Shown here one piece after another: positions 49,345-60,468 of a DNA stretch of 64,000 bases. Source of the DNA: Pyrus communis. Taxonomy: Eukaryota; Streptophyta; Magnoliopsida; Rosales; Rosaceae. The notes under the pieces were generated by a model. That model saw nothing but the letters and a program-made list of their open reading frames with translations, was not told the DNA's origin and ran no database searches. The number at the start of each line of letters is the position of its first letter. The first letter of the stretch is position 1. A program made the translations under genes and the position numbers. The DNA is taken from contig NC_084818.1 in assembly GCF_963583255.1 (NCBI RefSeq), positions 14,820,222-14,884,221 on the forward strand, given 5' to 3'.

Positions 49345-49794
49345 TGTACAAAAAAAATGTACAAATTCTAGGCAAACAAGATATCGATTCTTTTTCCTGG
49401 CTCCTGTAAGGGGTGGATAACCGTAATTTGCCACCAGTTGTCTCCCTTAAAAAAAAATGATATCAATTCTTTAGACCTCTCTGTCATGACATTAAGATAA
49501 GAACAAAACTTGGTTGCTGAAAAATTAGCAGCAACTCATGCTGCTGACCAATCACAACTGGACATGTATCCAAGTAATTAAAATTTTTATCATAACTTGA
49601 ACACGTGTCCAACTGTGATTGGTCCTCTGTAGGAACTGCAGCTGATTTCTTCAGCAGCCAAGTTCTAACCTTAAGACAATCCAACGGCATTTTCAGACTG
49701 TAACGGCGTCTTCCCAGACACCAAATTTCCGTCACCCCCACCCTTAGGAGTTTTAACGATAACGGAACCTCCTATAGCAAAAACGACGGCGTCG
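49345..49794. other. 3' flank of ATL-type gene
   Basis: Contains an inverted pair around caatcacaactggacatgta / acacgtgtccaactgtgatt (49548-49620) that could form a hairpin, otherwise non-coding. It probably includes the 3' untranslated region of the minus-strand gene. Confidence 0.45.
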
Positions 49795-50745
49795 TCAACA
49801 CCCATGGGTCGAACCGGTTTGATTATCCACACTGCTTTTCCCTTCACCGCCGCCGTACCTATAGCCCTTCCTCGAACTCCCGAGGCGGCGCAAAACGATG
49901 TCGTAGCTAGTCGAACGTGTCAGCTTGCCGTTGCCGCTCGAAACTACCTGCGCCCTCACCTTCTCCGGTAGTCTTAACGTGTACCGCTCGGTGTCCAATC
50001 CGGGTCGGATCAGCGAGTGACCCGTCGAGTGCGATCTCGAAAGATCAGGAAGGAACTTTCCTGATCTCCTACGTGGGTGCCCTACCTCAACTGCTTCTGG
50101 GCCCCCTCTTTGGTTTTCATCCACATTGAGCACAATGGCGTCGTTTGGTACCTGCCGGATTTCAATCGGACTCCTCGAATTCGAATCTTCCGGGTTTAAA
50201 TCGGCGTTTGGCTGGGTCGCTCGCGAGTTCGACTCGGCGCACGTGAGGTTGGCGCGGCAAACCGGACACGTCACGTGAGCGGCGAGCCAGGCGTCGATGC
50301 AATCTGGATGGAAGGCGTGGTCGCATTTAGGAAGCAAACGCAGCGTTTCGAAGTCGTCAAACTCGCTCAAGCACACCGCGCACTCCAGAGCTCCCTTGCC
50401 GATCTTTAGATCCTTGACGGCGGAGTAGACGAGGATCGGGAAAGTCTGGATCACCGCCGGGTCCAGGCCTCGCCTGCTGGAAGCTCCTACGGCGGCCGGA
50501 GCTCGAGTTCGGACGGATTCCATGTCAGTGGACTCAGCGCAGCGGCGAATGTAGATGGAGAGGAAGCCCATCAAGAAGAAGGCGAAGACGAGGAAGACAA
50601 TAACGACCGCCATTGAAGAGTTCAAATTGGCGATGTAGCCATAGCCGTTGTTGTGAAACTCAGCGGTCTGGGCATTGGCCGGCGTAGGATAGGCGATCAA
50701 GAAGAGGAAGAGAAGATTGAAGCTCCATGTTATATGGTGTGACAT
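49795..50745 (-). CDS. ATL-type RING-H2 E3 ubiquitin ligase
   Basis: An uninterrupted single-exon frame of 316 codons, as usual for ATL genes. Residues 1-25 look like a signal peptide (ending ANAQ). Residues 44-66 are a hydrophobic membrane segment followed by basic RR. The GLD motif (GLDPAVIQTFP) begins at 93. The RING-H2 domain occupies 122-163 with spacing C-x2-C-x15-C-x1-H-x2-H-x2-C-x10-C-x2-C and the conserved DAW before the last cysteines. The C-terminal half is hydrophilic, Ser/Arg-rich and probably disordered. Layout and length resemble the ATL6/ATL31 branch, whose members sit in the plasma membrane or endomembranes and ubiquitinate targets in defence and carbon/nitrogen responses; assigning a specific member would be inference. 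Coding GC is much higher than in its surroundings. No defects seen. Confidence 0.95.
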   Translation of the reverse strand: MSHHITWSFNLLFLFLIAYPTPANAQTAEFHNNGYGYIANLNSSMAVVIVFLVFAFFLMGFLSIYIRRCAESTDMESVRTRAPAAVGASSRRGLDPAVIQTFPILVYSAVKDLKIGKGALECAVCLSEFDDFETLRLLPKCDHAFHPDCIDAWLAAHVTCPVCRANLTCAESNSRATQPNADLNPEDSNSRSPIEIRQVPNDAIVLNVDENQRGGPEAVEVGHPRRRSGKFLPDLSRSHSTGHSLIRPGLDTERYTLRLPEKVRAQVVSSGNGKLTRSTSYDIVLRRLGSSRKGYRYGGGEGKSSVDNQTGSTHGC

Positions 50746-51593
50746 TTTGGCAAAACAGTTGGTGGGACAGCAGCTTCTGTTAGTAGCAGTGAGTGAAGTT
50801 TGTTCATAATATTATTACTTAAGAGGAAGGAAGGAAGTGGAAGGAACTAGTGACACGTGGCAGGACGAGAGTACACGGCGGCTTTGCAGGTGGTGAAGCC
50901 GATGAGGTGTTCTTTTTGCTTTGCTTGGGGAGCAAGAAGAAGGCGATTCGTGTGGGGTCTGAACTCTTTCGGATTACACTATGAAACAAAAGTAGGTGAC
51001 ACAGTCATATGATCGGACGGTGGAGGAGAGCAAAAGTGATGGGATGTGAAAAGGGATAAGAAGAAGAAGAAGATTGTCTGAAAGAATATGATTCTACGTG
51101 GACCTACAAAATGGCTTAAAAAGAGGAAATCAGAACCTATGGGCGCGAAAACCATTTATATAGAATGAATTTGCTGTTTTCATAGAGCTTCGTTCTATAA
51201 AATAATGTGTAAATTTTTTGCACATAACATTATATTATTATGTCAAAATATACATGTAATAGTGAATTCGTTTCATGAAAATTATTTTTCATAAACTTAA
51301 TGAGATTGAGATAAGAAAATGAAAAATATAATTTGAGTGAGATTTTGAGTGAGAGTAATGAGACGAGCAAAAGCTGAAACCGATTGAAAGATAGAAACCG
51401 CTCTGTCACTGTTCAACCTCGTCACGTTCACGGTATTCCTACTCATCATGACAAATTTGAACAGTTTTGGATTGGATTATGTTATCACGCTTTCTTTGAG
51501 CTTTTACAAGAGAAGACAATAATCCCACGTCATTAGTATTTTGTCCCATCCAATGATATTGACCTTGTTTCTTATCAGTTTGATGAGATTTTA
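50746..51593. promoter_or_regulatory. 5' flank of ATL-type gene (minus strand)
   Basis: Contains cacgtgg (about 50853-50860), a G-box-like core, and further CACGT/ACGTGG elements upstream on the minus strand. Such elements are common in stress- and ABA-responsive promoters; no TATA box is clearly placed. The distal part is AT-rich. Confidence 0.35.
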
Positions 51594-52338
51594 TAGGGGT
51601 GGAAAAAATTCCCAAAAATCCCGAACCGAACCGAAAAAATTTCGATCCCAAACAAAAAATTTCTCAAACCGAAATTTTCGAAATTTTCGGGATGCTATCC
51701 CGAACCGATCCCAAAATTTTGGTATGAGATTCGGGATTGGCTTCTCAATATTTCGGGAATCCCATACCGAACCGAAAATATATAATGTTAATTATTATAT
51801 ATATATATATATATTTATTTATACATATATATATATATTATTCTTTTATAATTGATGCTAGTAGTTTCTAATTCATGCTCTGCAACCTGGAATGCCCTAC
51901 ACCTTGCATATTTTTCATGTTCGGTTTGATATTCATATGGATTTTATTATTACTGCTGCCATGGCTGAAGATTTCAGAAGACTTGATTCTTTTGTCTCTC
52001 AACAGATTGCAAAAAGGGTTTAATTAATTTGAATTTTGACTATGATAAAAACAGTCAGGCATGCCAGTGTTCAATTAAATGGTAGTGTGAATGAAATGAA
52101 ATTCCTAGTTCATGAATGTGTTCTTGAGTTATATATTTGAAGAACAATTCATAATTTCATATTTCAATTTGGGATTCCCGATTTGTCCCAAAATCCCGAA
52201 AATATTTCGGGATTCCCGAAATTTGGGATTCCCGAAAATTTGGTTTGGGATTGGTCTTCAAATTCCTGTCCCAAAAAATTTTGGTTTGGGATTCGGGATA
52301 CTAGTTTCGGTATGGTATCCCATAACGAACCATCCCTA
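51594..52338. mobile_element. Non-autonomous hAT element with target duplication, 745 bp
   Basis: It starts taggggtggaaaaaattcc and ends cgaaccatcccta. It is flanked by agatttta (51586-51593) and agattttc (52339-52346), a 7/8 match. Subterminal zones are filled with short cccgaaa / tttcggg repeats in both orientations, probable transposase-binding arrays. The centre has a (ta)n run. Confidence 0.8.
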
Positions 52339-52371
52339 AGATTTTCTACGGTGTCCTGTAATTTAAGATAC

Positions 52372-53521
52372 TGTTGATCCTAAAAACTACCAAGCTTACG
52401 TGGTGCAAATGTCGAGTAATTAATAAGCTAACTATGTTCTTCAATTATGTGCGGGGCGTGCTAACTCGACCACCGAGCTTGGCCGGAGAGTAAAATATAT
52501 TGATGTCGTGTTGAGCGCTCTGCTGACTTCTTGATCTCATAACTGCGGCCGAGGAAGGAAGATGTCTCGGCCTTTGGGTTTTAGAGCCTAAAGACAAAGC
52601 TACTAGTCTTGTGAAGTTCACGGATCATCGGCATCGGGTTCGGTCACTGTGATTATATTCGTAAGAGTATAAGTATGCCGAACTGGCACCACACTATATG
52701 GACACAAATACTCGAAAGAGATGTATGTCTTAATGGTAATGTGGTTCGGTCGTAGGAATGCCGAACTCTAAAATGTACTTGTGAATATCCAATCATAAAA
52801 CAACTCGGCGTTCAATGTGCCGAGCCTAATAACCTGTACCACCTCACTTCGTCGAGAAGGCTGATAAGATGACCTCTACCAACAAGGACTTGAAAATCCT
52901 TGTCGACCGAGACTTGAATAAATAACCAGCTGGTCTCGAAGCAGTGTTGTTTATCCAAATTGAAGGTGCTGCTTGATCGGCTGATTCTACGGCTCTAGTG
53001 TAGTTTATCCAAACTGAAGATGTCGCCAGTTGCATTCACAGTGTTATTTATCCAAATTAAATATGTGTTGGCGGAAGAAAGGGGAGAAGGATAAAATCTC
53101 AGGTTGTTGAGAAGCTTTGCGCAAGCCAATTTGTATGTTGAATTGGAGGGGCTTTGAATGATGCAGTCTATTATCTATTTATAGTAGCAAACCCTCTCAC
53201 GGCCAAGCTAGAATCATACTAGAATTAGAACTCCTTAACCTAATATGATTAGGTCTCGACCAATCCTACCTTCACTAGGACTTTGAACTAAGCTCTTTAA
53301 CCAAACTAGATTCATCCCCTAATTCTCAGCATCCTCAGTCTTAGCCTTAAGACTCCTTGTTGCACTAGGTTTCAACTATCTCACCCTTATCTAAACCAAT
53401 CCTCCTCGTAATAGGATTTGGCCGACCTTTACTGGACAGCTCACAATAAGATTCTAGATGAATGCTACTGGGCCGAGAATAACTCTAAGCTTGGCCCAAA
53501 ATAATATTTTGGGCCCAAACA
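52372..53521 (-). repeat. 3' LTR of Tat element, about 1150 bp
   Basis: On the minus strand it begins tgtttgggcccaaaa directly after a purine-rich tract and ends ttttaggatcaaca, giving TGTT...AACA ends. The 5' partner is outside the window, so the right boundary rests on the polypurine tract and the left one on the TG/CA rule. Within it, tttatccaaattgaa-type units repeat near 52950-53065. Confidence 0.72.
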
Positions 53522-53540
53522 TTACCCCTTCGCTTCTGAG
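53522..53540 (-). promoter_or_regulatory. Polypurine tract of Tat element
   Basis: The minus strand reads agaagcgaaggggtaa immediately before the LTR's TGTT. This is the site where plus-strand DNA synthesis would have been primed. Confidence 0.65.
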
Positions 53541-54027
53541 GTCTTCGACCTATAACTTCTAGTTGAGCCTTGACCTTGAAGAAGCGAAATGAACCCTTAG
53601 CACATTCCTAAAGAACACTAAAAAACCTCAAATATCCCAACTACCCACGCGCATTTATTAGGCGCGATTGCACAATCTTAACCTTGTCAGATTCCCTGCC
53701 ATGTGGCATTTCCTTGGTACGTTTGTCTCTCAATAATGACATTTGAGGCTTGCAGACACTGAAACGTCATTTCACCATTAAACTCACCGTCACACGCAAT
53801 CCTGCAACCTCAATTCATGAGCTTTTCAACCTTTTTGAGGTGTGCGGATATTGAAACGTCCATTCACCATTAAACTCGTCGTTACATGCAATTGTGCATC
53901 CTCAAACTACGAGCTTTTCGGCCCCTTCTCCTAGATTCTCAAATATTTGCCATGATTACGAAATATTTTGGTCGAATTTACCCTTTATTCTTTTAAAATC
54001 AACCTATTGATCTTCTTCCCAAATGCA
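53541..54027. other. Spacer between antisense ORF and polypurine tract
   Basis: Non-coding. Two related blocks (near 53750-53830 and 53845-53915; both with gaaacgtc-attcaccattaaactc and tgagctttt) form an imperfect direct repeat of about 90 bp just upstream of the antisense ORF's TATA box. Confidence 0.5.
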
Positions 54028-54035
54028 TATAAATA
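54028..54035 (+). promoter_or_regulatory. TATA box for antisense ORF
   Basis: tataaata sits 123 bp upstream of the ATG at 54158, on the strand opposite to the retrotransposon's own genes. Confidence 0.45.
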
Positions 54036-54157
54036 CCCAATCCAAATTCACTTGATCTTTTTATGCTTTCATATCTCTAGAATTCCTTGCCACTTGTTCT
54101 CAAACCTAGAAAAGAAACCCAACTTTGAAACCTAGAAAAACTTCCAAGTTTTCATTA

Positions 54158-57100
54158 ATGGCTGTCAACACCTTCATCACCAAGCTTGTCGACGAGTGTG
54201 ACAAGTGCCGAGACATTATTGATCAGAACCCATTTTTAAGGACAACGTCCCAGAAACCATCACCTATATGTTGAAGGCCCATTGCCTAGAGCCCTAACTC
54301 CAAGGTTACGATTGATCGAAATGGGAATCAGCCAAACCCTAAGGAGCCTGGCTTTCGACCATAGTGACCTGGGCTGCTTGGGTCACTCGAATGGAACCAC
54401 ACTTTGGTGATGAGTGGAAGACTTTCAGCATCTTTGATGCCATCAAGCTCTCGACCTTTGAAATCACCATGGACCGAGAGCTCTTGATGGCCGCCTTGAG
54501 CTTCTGGTGTTTGGCCATTAACACCATGATCCTTTATCTCGATCCCATTGGTCTAATTGTGTTGGACATCATGACCATACTTGGCACTTCTCTCTCTGGT
54601 CATCCAATCGATGCTGCTCTTTCCTGGTATGAATTCGACTTGGACCTGAAGGTAGTCTTCGACGAGCGGGCTGTCGAGGTTTTGTCAAAGAAGAATCAAA
54701 GGCCGTCGAAATAAGATGTGCAAAAATTACACAAGAACTTCTTCAACTATAGCACTCTGATCACCCACTTCGCCGGCTCGGAGAGAGAAGCTCCTAAGAA
54801 AGGAGAGCATGAAGCCTTCCTGTTTTACTGATACACTAAGTTTGTCTTTTGTACCAAGTCAAACAAGTTTTTGGCCAAAAACATGCCAGTGGCTGAAGCT
54901 TTAGCCAATGGTCATGTCCTGACCCTTAGCCCGACCATTTTTGCCAACCTCGATCGGTGCTTGGCCGAGGCTTTTGTTGGAAAAATTGACCCGCACTAGA
55001 ATGGCCCACTCTAGGTGTTCAAACTTTGGCTGCAGGTCTATTTTCCAACACTAAGGCCAGCAATCCCAAACTTTAATTCTCTCGAAGTGAAAGGTCTCCA
55101 ATTGGCCTTGATTCTCTTTCCTGCTCACTCGATCGAAGGAATATTCAAGTATTTCTTCAGCCTTGAAGATCTGTCAGACAACGAATTTCTGATCTGCTGC
55201 CGCCAGAAATACCTGTCTTCCATTACACTCCCAACCTCAGCTTGGGAGGAAGCAGAAGATGCCGACCTTCGACAGTCCTAGGGTTCATTCACTCTGGTTC
55301 GCGACCTTCTTTTTGGTTACGATGCTTGACGGGATAGTTGGGAAGTTTATCATCCCAACTTCCTAGCTCATGAACTAGGCTTCATTCAGAGCTGTTATTT
55401 ACTATTGCTCACTTCTCATTTTCTATTGAGCCGGGAACGCCTTTCTGGCTCTTCGGAGAGGGAGTGTGAAGAAGCCGAGAAAGAGTTCAAAGAGCAATGT
55501 ATAAAATTTTTCCTTAGGCCGAACATTCTAGAAACCCAAAGTACCAGCACTTTTGTCTATTAGTGGTATGCTTACATCAAGGATTTCTTTGGTGATTCGG
55601 CCAAGGAAACATAAAAGAAGGTTTTTGGTGATTGGCCTTAAAAGACTCACACTCCAAGATCCAAAGAAACGGCCCAAGGTAAACATCTCTTCATTTCCTT
55701 GTTACCTTTCCTTAGCTTTGTCTATTTAAACTTCGTTTTGACTAAAGCTTAGTTTTTCGAGGTGGTCGGTTAATAAAACAAGCCGATGTGGTCACAATGG
55801 TAGCAGCTAAGAAGAAACTTGCCCTTCCTCTCAAGAAGGTTGCGATCGTCGTACCTCCCTCGACCGGACTAACTCCAACAGTAGCCCCTATTGCACCGAT
55901 CAGACTGAGCAAATGTTCTTGCCCGTTGCCCGGCCCTAGAAGCGTATAAAAAAGAAGGCAAAGAAGGGAGAGCGGGAGATACACGTTATTTCAAGTTAAA
56001 CCATAGGGCAACTACTCCTAGTGTCCCTCTTTCTTCTCCTGTCATGCAAGCCTCGATGGGAGTACCGTAAAACCCTCAAACGGATTAGGTGATTGAAGTT
56101 CGTCCCACCACTCAAGTCGTGGTCGAACCAGTTGTCGCCCCATTGGTCGAGGGTCCTGCAACTCTGGGGTCAGCTGCTGCTTATAAAGTCGGCCTAGTAG
56201 CTGTTGCCTTGGAGATGACGTCCACCACGGCCAAGAGAACCCATCCCCCTAATCCAAAGAATCTAATAATCATCTTGGAAGAAGAGGTCTGATAATCTCC
56301 TTTTATGTTATTTCATTCCAAGTTTTATCTCCTAGCTGAGCGAATCCTCCTTTATGCCTAGGAGGACGAGAGTGAAGGACCCCCATTAGTGAGGCACCCT
56401 TGACCGGCCAAACTCCCAATCCTCAACTGGTGGTCGAGGCGACTAACCAGGTCGACACTTTTGCAGTTGAAAAAGGTGCGGGACATGAGGCGGCGCTTCC
56501 TGTCGAGCCAGAAGTGACAGCAGAGACACCGATTCATCCCAGGACCAAAATCTCGGCATTGTTCCTCAAGAGGTTACTTGGACCTTTGTAAGACCCATCA
56601 TCATTTTCTTTTATTAATTTCTTGCCTTAGAATTCTAAACCAAGAAAATATTAAATGCTAGGTACCCAATCGCTCATTTCACCAAAAATTCTATGCGCGG
56701 AAGGGCGTTATTTATATTTTCTAGCCACCAAGTGGCCATCAAACATAGATAACCTTCATCGGCCGCATGAATTAAAAGGTTGCCTTAAACACTGGGCTCG
56801 ACCATTAAGCTCTCTGGGTTTGAGCAACGAACCAGCACACATGGCCTTAGAATTCTAAACCAAGAAAATATTAAATGCTAGTTTCCCAATCGCTCATTTC
56901 ACCAAAAATTCTATGCGCGGAAGGGCGTTATTTATATTTTCTGGCCACCAAGTGGCCATCAAACATAGATAACCTTTATCGGCCACATGAATTAAAAGGT
57001 TGCCTTAAACACTGGGCTCGACCATTAAGCTCTCTGGGTTTGAGCAATGAACTAGCACACATGGCCGAAGTCTTTTCTCGGCAAGTCTAACACTACTTCC

Positions 57101-57797
57101 TTATCTGCCATCATTTCACTTTTACTTTTCTAACAACTCTTTTTGTGCAGCCTTCATAGGAGGTTGAGCTCGATGCCCTCTTCTCCAACACCTCTGGGAT
57201 GGTTGGGCCTTCTTCAACTTCGGCCGAGCTATCTACAACCATGGTAGAATCTAGCGCCTTTGCCAAGCTGCAAAAGTTTCTGTCTTTCTCGGCTTGCAAA
57301 TCCTACAATGCAAAGGTTTCGACTTTGTGGGAGAGTGCCTGAATGACCTTGCATCCTGCAGCCTGCTGAGCAACGAGTCTGTTGTTCATTTGTCATTTAT
57401 CCTGGAGAGAACTCAACAATATTTTACTATTTTCAAGAGGGCCCTTCGGGCAGAGGACGACCTCAAGGCTGCAATGGTTGCTCACGAAGCTCTCCACCTA
57501 ATAAAGGCGAAGAAGGAAAGACTGGCCGACCTTGACCAACAAATTGTTGAACTTCAACATCAGAGGTCGGCCATTGCTTTTGAGCTGGAAAAGGATTTTG
57601 AGTCGAACAAACCTCGACTGGCAGAGTACACAATTGGCTCGAAGCGGATTCAACAACTGAAGCTTGACAAGAGAACACGGCAAGTCGAGGTTACGATAGG
57701 TGAAGTAAGGAGGCCAGAACTAAAGCCGCTCTTGAAGCTTTTCTTCCCTCGACTCCTTAGGACTTCGTCTACTTGTAGGATAGTTGACTACTTGTAA
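54158..57797 (+). pseudogene. Plant mobile domain-like ORF, antisense within Tat element, broken
   Basis: From the ATG at 54158 the plus strand carries pieces of one long gene-like region. Residues around 54364-54714 (WAAWVTRMEPHFGDEWK, then LLMAALSFWCLAINT) and 54740-55281 (FLAKNMPVAEALANGH, LSPTIFANLDRCLAEAF) resemble the plant mobile domain (PMD) found in transposon-derived proteins. The 3' part (57294-57797) is a charged, coiled-coil-like segment (KAKKERLADLDQQIVELQ). Stops interrupt it (for example within 54260-54300, at 54828, at 55328 and around 55610), and a 220 bp tandem duplication shifts the frame at 56624-57063. Some breaks may be introns: there are plausible gt/ag pairs near 55679 and 55755. 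Extra antisense ORFs are known for Tat elements; the PMD assignment is from pattern recognition. Confidence 0.65.
56624..57063. repeat. Tandem duplication, 2 x 220 bp
   Basis: Unit 56624-56843 is repeated at 56844-57063 with few differences (ggtaccc versus gtttccc near the start, ctagccacc versus ctggccacc). 220 is not a multiple of three, so the duplication shifts any frame running through it. Confidence 0.92.
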
Positions 57798-57830
57798 CTT
57801 GTACACCCTTTGAAAATCAATATAAATTCT

Positions 57831-58617
57831 TTATTCCTGCATTTCCCAAGTGACTGGATAATATTTCTTTAAGAATTTTCCATTGATTGGTAATTTATGA
57901 ACTAAGCTAGTTTGGTCCTTGAGGTGGTATGCCCTCTTGCCAAGAACATTATGGACGACGAATGATCCTTCCCAATTCGATGACCATTTTCCGAATCTAG
58001 GATCTTTAATCCCTACTGGTAACACGGTTTGCCATATTAATTCACCTTCGTCGAACGTATTTTGCTTAACTCGTCGATTATACGCTCGTTCAACAATCTT
58101 TTTCTGTGCCACTAACAAGTTATAGGCATCGAGCCGAGCTTTCTCCAAATCTTCCAATTTTTGCATCAGGCTTGACCATATTCAACGCTGAATAAATTGC
58201 TTTGCTCGATGATTCGTAGCAAGTTTATGCTTAACTTGACTAATAACATCGCATCGTGCTTATAAGTTAACGCATATGGGGTCATTCTTGTTGCTTATCG
58301 AAGTGAAGTTCGATATGCCCATAATGCTTCATTTAACTTTAAATGCCACATGCTTTTCTTTTATTATTTTTTCAAGAATACTGATCAAAACTTTATTACT
58401 TGCTTCGGCCTGTCCATTTGCTTGTGGGTAATACGGCGTAGACTGGTCGAGTCGAATTTTCAGACTTGCCGTGTATTCCTTAAACCTGTCGGATGTAAAA
58501 ATCGTGTCGTTGTTCGTTATGATTATTTTTGGTATGTCGAATCGGGTCATAATGTTTTCTTCCACAAAATTAGAAACTTCTTTAGATGTTAATTCAGAGT
58601 AGAATTTCACCTCGACC
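57831..58617 (-). pseudogene. Tat integrase, core and C-terminal part
   Basis: The minus strand encodes the integrase core with the NDT (second catalytic Asp) and the Glu in PQANGQAEASNK (58610-58329), then a C-terminal part (58166-57831) with VPVG-like LIWQTVLPVGIKDPRFGKW and ending near 57831. A frame break lies at about 58170-58330. A TAG at about 58617-58619 cuts it off from the N-terminal part. It would have joined retrotransposon cDNA to chromosomal DNA. Confidence 0.85.
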
Positions 58618-58878
58618 TACTTGGTAGAGTAGTCAGTCGTTACAAGTATCCATGCATGCATTGTCGATCTGGAAGACGATGTGATCTTGCTGATTACATC
58701 TATGGCCCATCCTCTGAACAGCCATGGTTTAGTGATCGAGTGAAGTATAGACCCATGGATTTGACATTGTACACAGCCTCGCACATATTCAATGCACTCT
58801 TTCAACATACTCGGCCAGAAATATCTATGTCGGCGAAGCAACCAATGTGTTTTACATCTGGATCCCCGTGTAATCGCT
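58618..58878 (-). pseudogene. Tat integrase, N-terminal zinc-binding part
   Basis: Encodes LLRRHRYFWPSMLKECIEY and CVQCQIHG, the C-terminal half of the HHCC zinc-binding domain, and the start of the core including TTDYSTK with the first catalytic Asp. It is followed by an in-frame stop at 58617-58619. Its upstream end is cut by the insertion 58884-60463. The reading frame resumes on the far side at 60469. Confidence 0.82.
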
Positions 58879-58883
58879 TGGGT

Positions 58884-59180
58884 TGCCATATTTCGGCCCG
58901 GGCCTCCACCACATCCCGGGCTCGACTCCACCATAGCACGATATTGTCCGCTTTGGGCCCTAACCATGCCCTCATGGTTTTGTTTATGGGAACTCACGAG
59001 AGCAGAACTTCCCAATGGGTCACCCATCCTAGGATGCTCTAGCCCCTTTCTCTCTTAACTTCAGAGTTCCTGCTGAACTCGAAGTCAATGAGCTCCCAAA
59101 AGGCTTCGTACTAGGTAGAGATGGGAATATACATATAAAGCTTACAGGATCCACTCCCCTAGGCGATGTGGGATGTTACA
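58884..59180 (-). mobile_element. Cassandra TRIM LTR
   Basis: On the minus strand it begins tgtaacatcccacatcgcc and ends gggcccgggcc... atggca region, about 297 bp, with a central 5S rRNA-like block (58991-59080). Just upstream of it on the minus strand (59181-59253) is a short Cassandra-type internal region with a purine-rich gggcccctaagagaggtgga next to the LTR and a degenerate primer-site-like agtataagagcc at its far end. Confidence 0.82.
58991..59080 (-). repeat. 5S rRNA-derived segment in Cassandra LTR
   Basis: The minus strand reads gaactctgaagttaag, then ctaggatgggtgaccca and ttgggaagttctgctctcgtg. This matches the conserved internal-promoter half of plant 5S rRNA. It is not a 5S gene: the 5' third and the terminator context are missing, and it is embedded in an LTR. 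Confidence 0.85.
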
Positions 59181-60468
59181 ATCCACCTCTCTTAGGGGCC
59201 CGACGTCCTCCTTGGCACATTTCTGGCCAGGGATTGGCTCTTATACTAAATTGTCCCTGGCCCAAAAGCTCAAGCCCAACTCAGATCCAACCCAAGCCTA
59301 GACCCGTTGACTTTAACCCAGTCTGACCGTTGACCAAAGTTGACTTTGACTTTGACCGGTTAACATTGACTTTGACTGTTGCCTTTTTGGGTTTCCATTC
59401 GGGACCCCTCTTAGGATAATTTTAATGTCCTAAACCTGTTTCCTATGTACATTTTCCCAAAATAAGTTGTTTTGAGTAGAGTTTGACTAAATGCACCCTT
59501 TATGTGCTTAGGGGCAATTTATTGTGGCGTTTTGTCTCCGCTAGTTTGCATGGCTCTTCAGCGGCTAAGTATTTGTGAGTGGACCCCTTCTAAAAATGCA
59601 TGTTTTAATATTTAGAACATGTTTAGAACACCTCTTTATAGTATAGATGATGGATGACCTTATACTATGAAGTTGCTTTTCAATATATGTATGTTCAATG
59701 GTTTTGTACTTATTTAGTGGTCCTTATTTCGCTACGGGACGTGGGGATAGTTTGTAGTCCGTCTCGGGCGATGGTTTGGTGTTGGCATAGGGCCTCAAGT
59801 GTGTTTCCTCTGGCTATTAGCACAGGGATGAGGAGCCGGCATAGGGCATGGAGTGTATTTTCCTCTGACTGTCTGCTCAGAGACGAGGAGCCGGGATGGG
59901 GCCTGTGGGTTATCGGACATTCACTAGTGATTATTATATATACAAGTTATTATTTGAGACATTGCACAACATGCTAGGTTTCAGAAAACCTATGTTTATC
60001 ATGATATATATGTGTTTTCATAAAACCTGGGGGTTAGTACGTTGATAATTGTTTTAGTATATATATCAACTTGGTCTACTCGTGTTTGTTTTGCACCCCA
60101 TTCAGGACGTAGGAACGAGGATTACGATATGAGCTACGAGGCATTCCCTTACCAGTGATATCTTGCTATATTCTCTCTGCTTCGACATCTATTGTAATAA
60201 CACTTTTCTATCTTAAATTTTTGCTTCTACTCTGTAATAGACGTATGCTCTGAACATGCACGCATTTTCTTAATGTTAAATTGTTAGCAGTTGAACTTTA
60301 GTGTTGTGTTATTCATTCCTATTGCATGATTAATTCCAATATTTCTGCATGTGTCACATGTTCGTAGCTTTTGCATAAATTAAATGGCTTTCGTCACCTT
60401 TAGGGTGTCGGCCAGCACGTGACCATCCTGATGTCCCTAGGACATCTGGATTAGGTAGTGTTATGGGT

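Larger units (their letters stand above)
58884..60463. mobile_element. Chimeric LTR insertion (Cassandra end plus gypsy-LTR end), 1.58 kb
   Basis: It is flanked by tgggt on both sides (58879-58883 and 60464-60468), and the interrupted integrase frame is continuous when the insertion and one tgggt are disregarded, so this is one insertion. It starts tgccatatttcggcccggg, the 3' terminus of a Cassandra LTR in reverse orientation, and ends ggattaggtagtgtta, the degenerate 3' terminus of a gypsy-type LTR in forward orientation (shared with 45979-48638). No coding region is recognisable. Confidence 0.75.

Noticed and set aside
49917..50129. Plus-strand frame over the ATL gene
   Set aside because: Shadow of the GC-rich ATL coding sequence.
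58991..59080. 5S rRNA gene
   Set aside because: Only the internal-promoter half matches, and it is bounded by Cassandra LTR sequence on both sides; not a functional 5S unit.
59654..59977. 107-residue plus-strand frame
   Set aside because: Lies in the gypsy-type LTR part of the chimeric insertion; repetitive ggagccgg units, no protein similarity seen.
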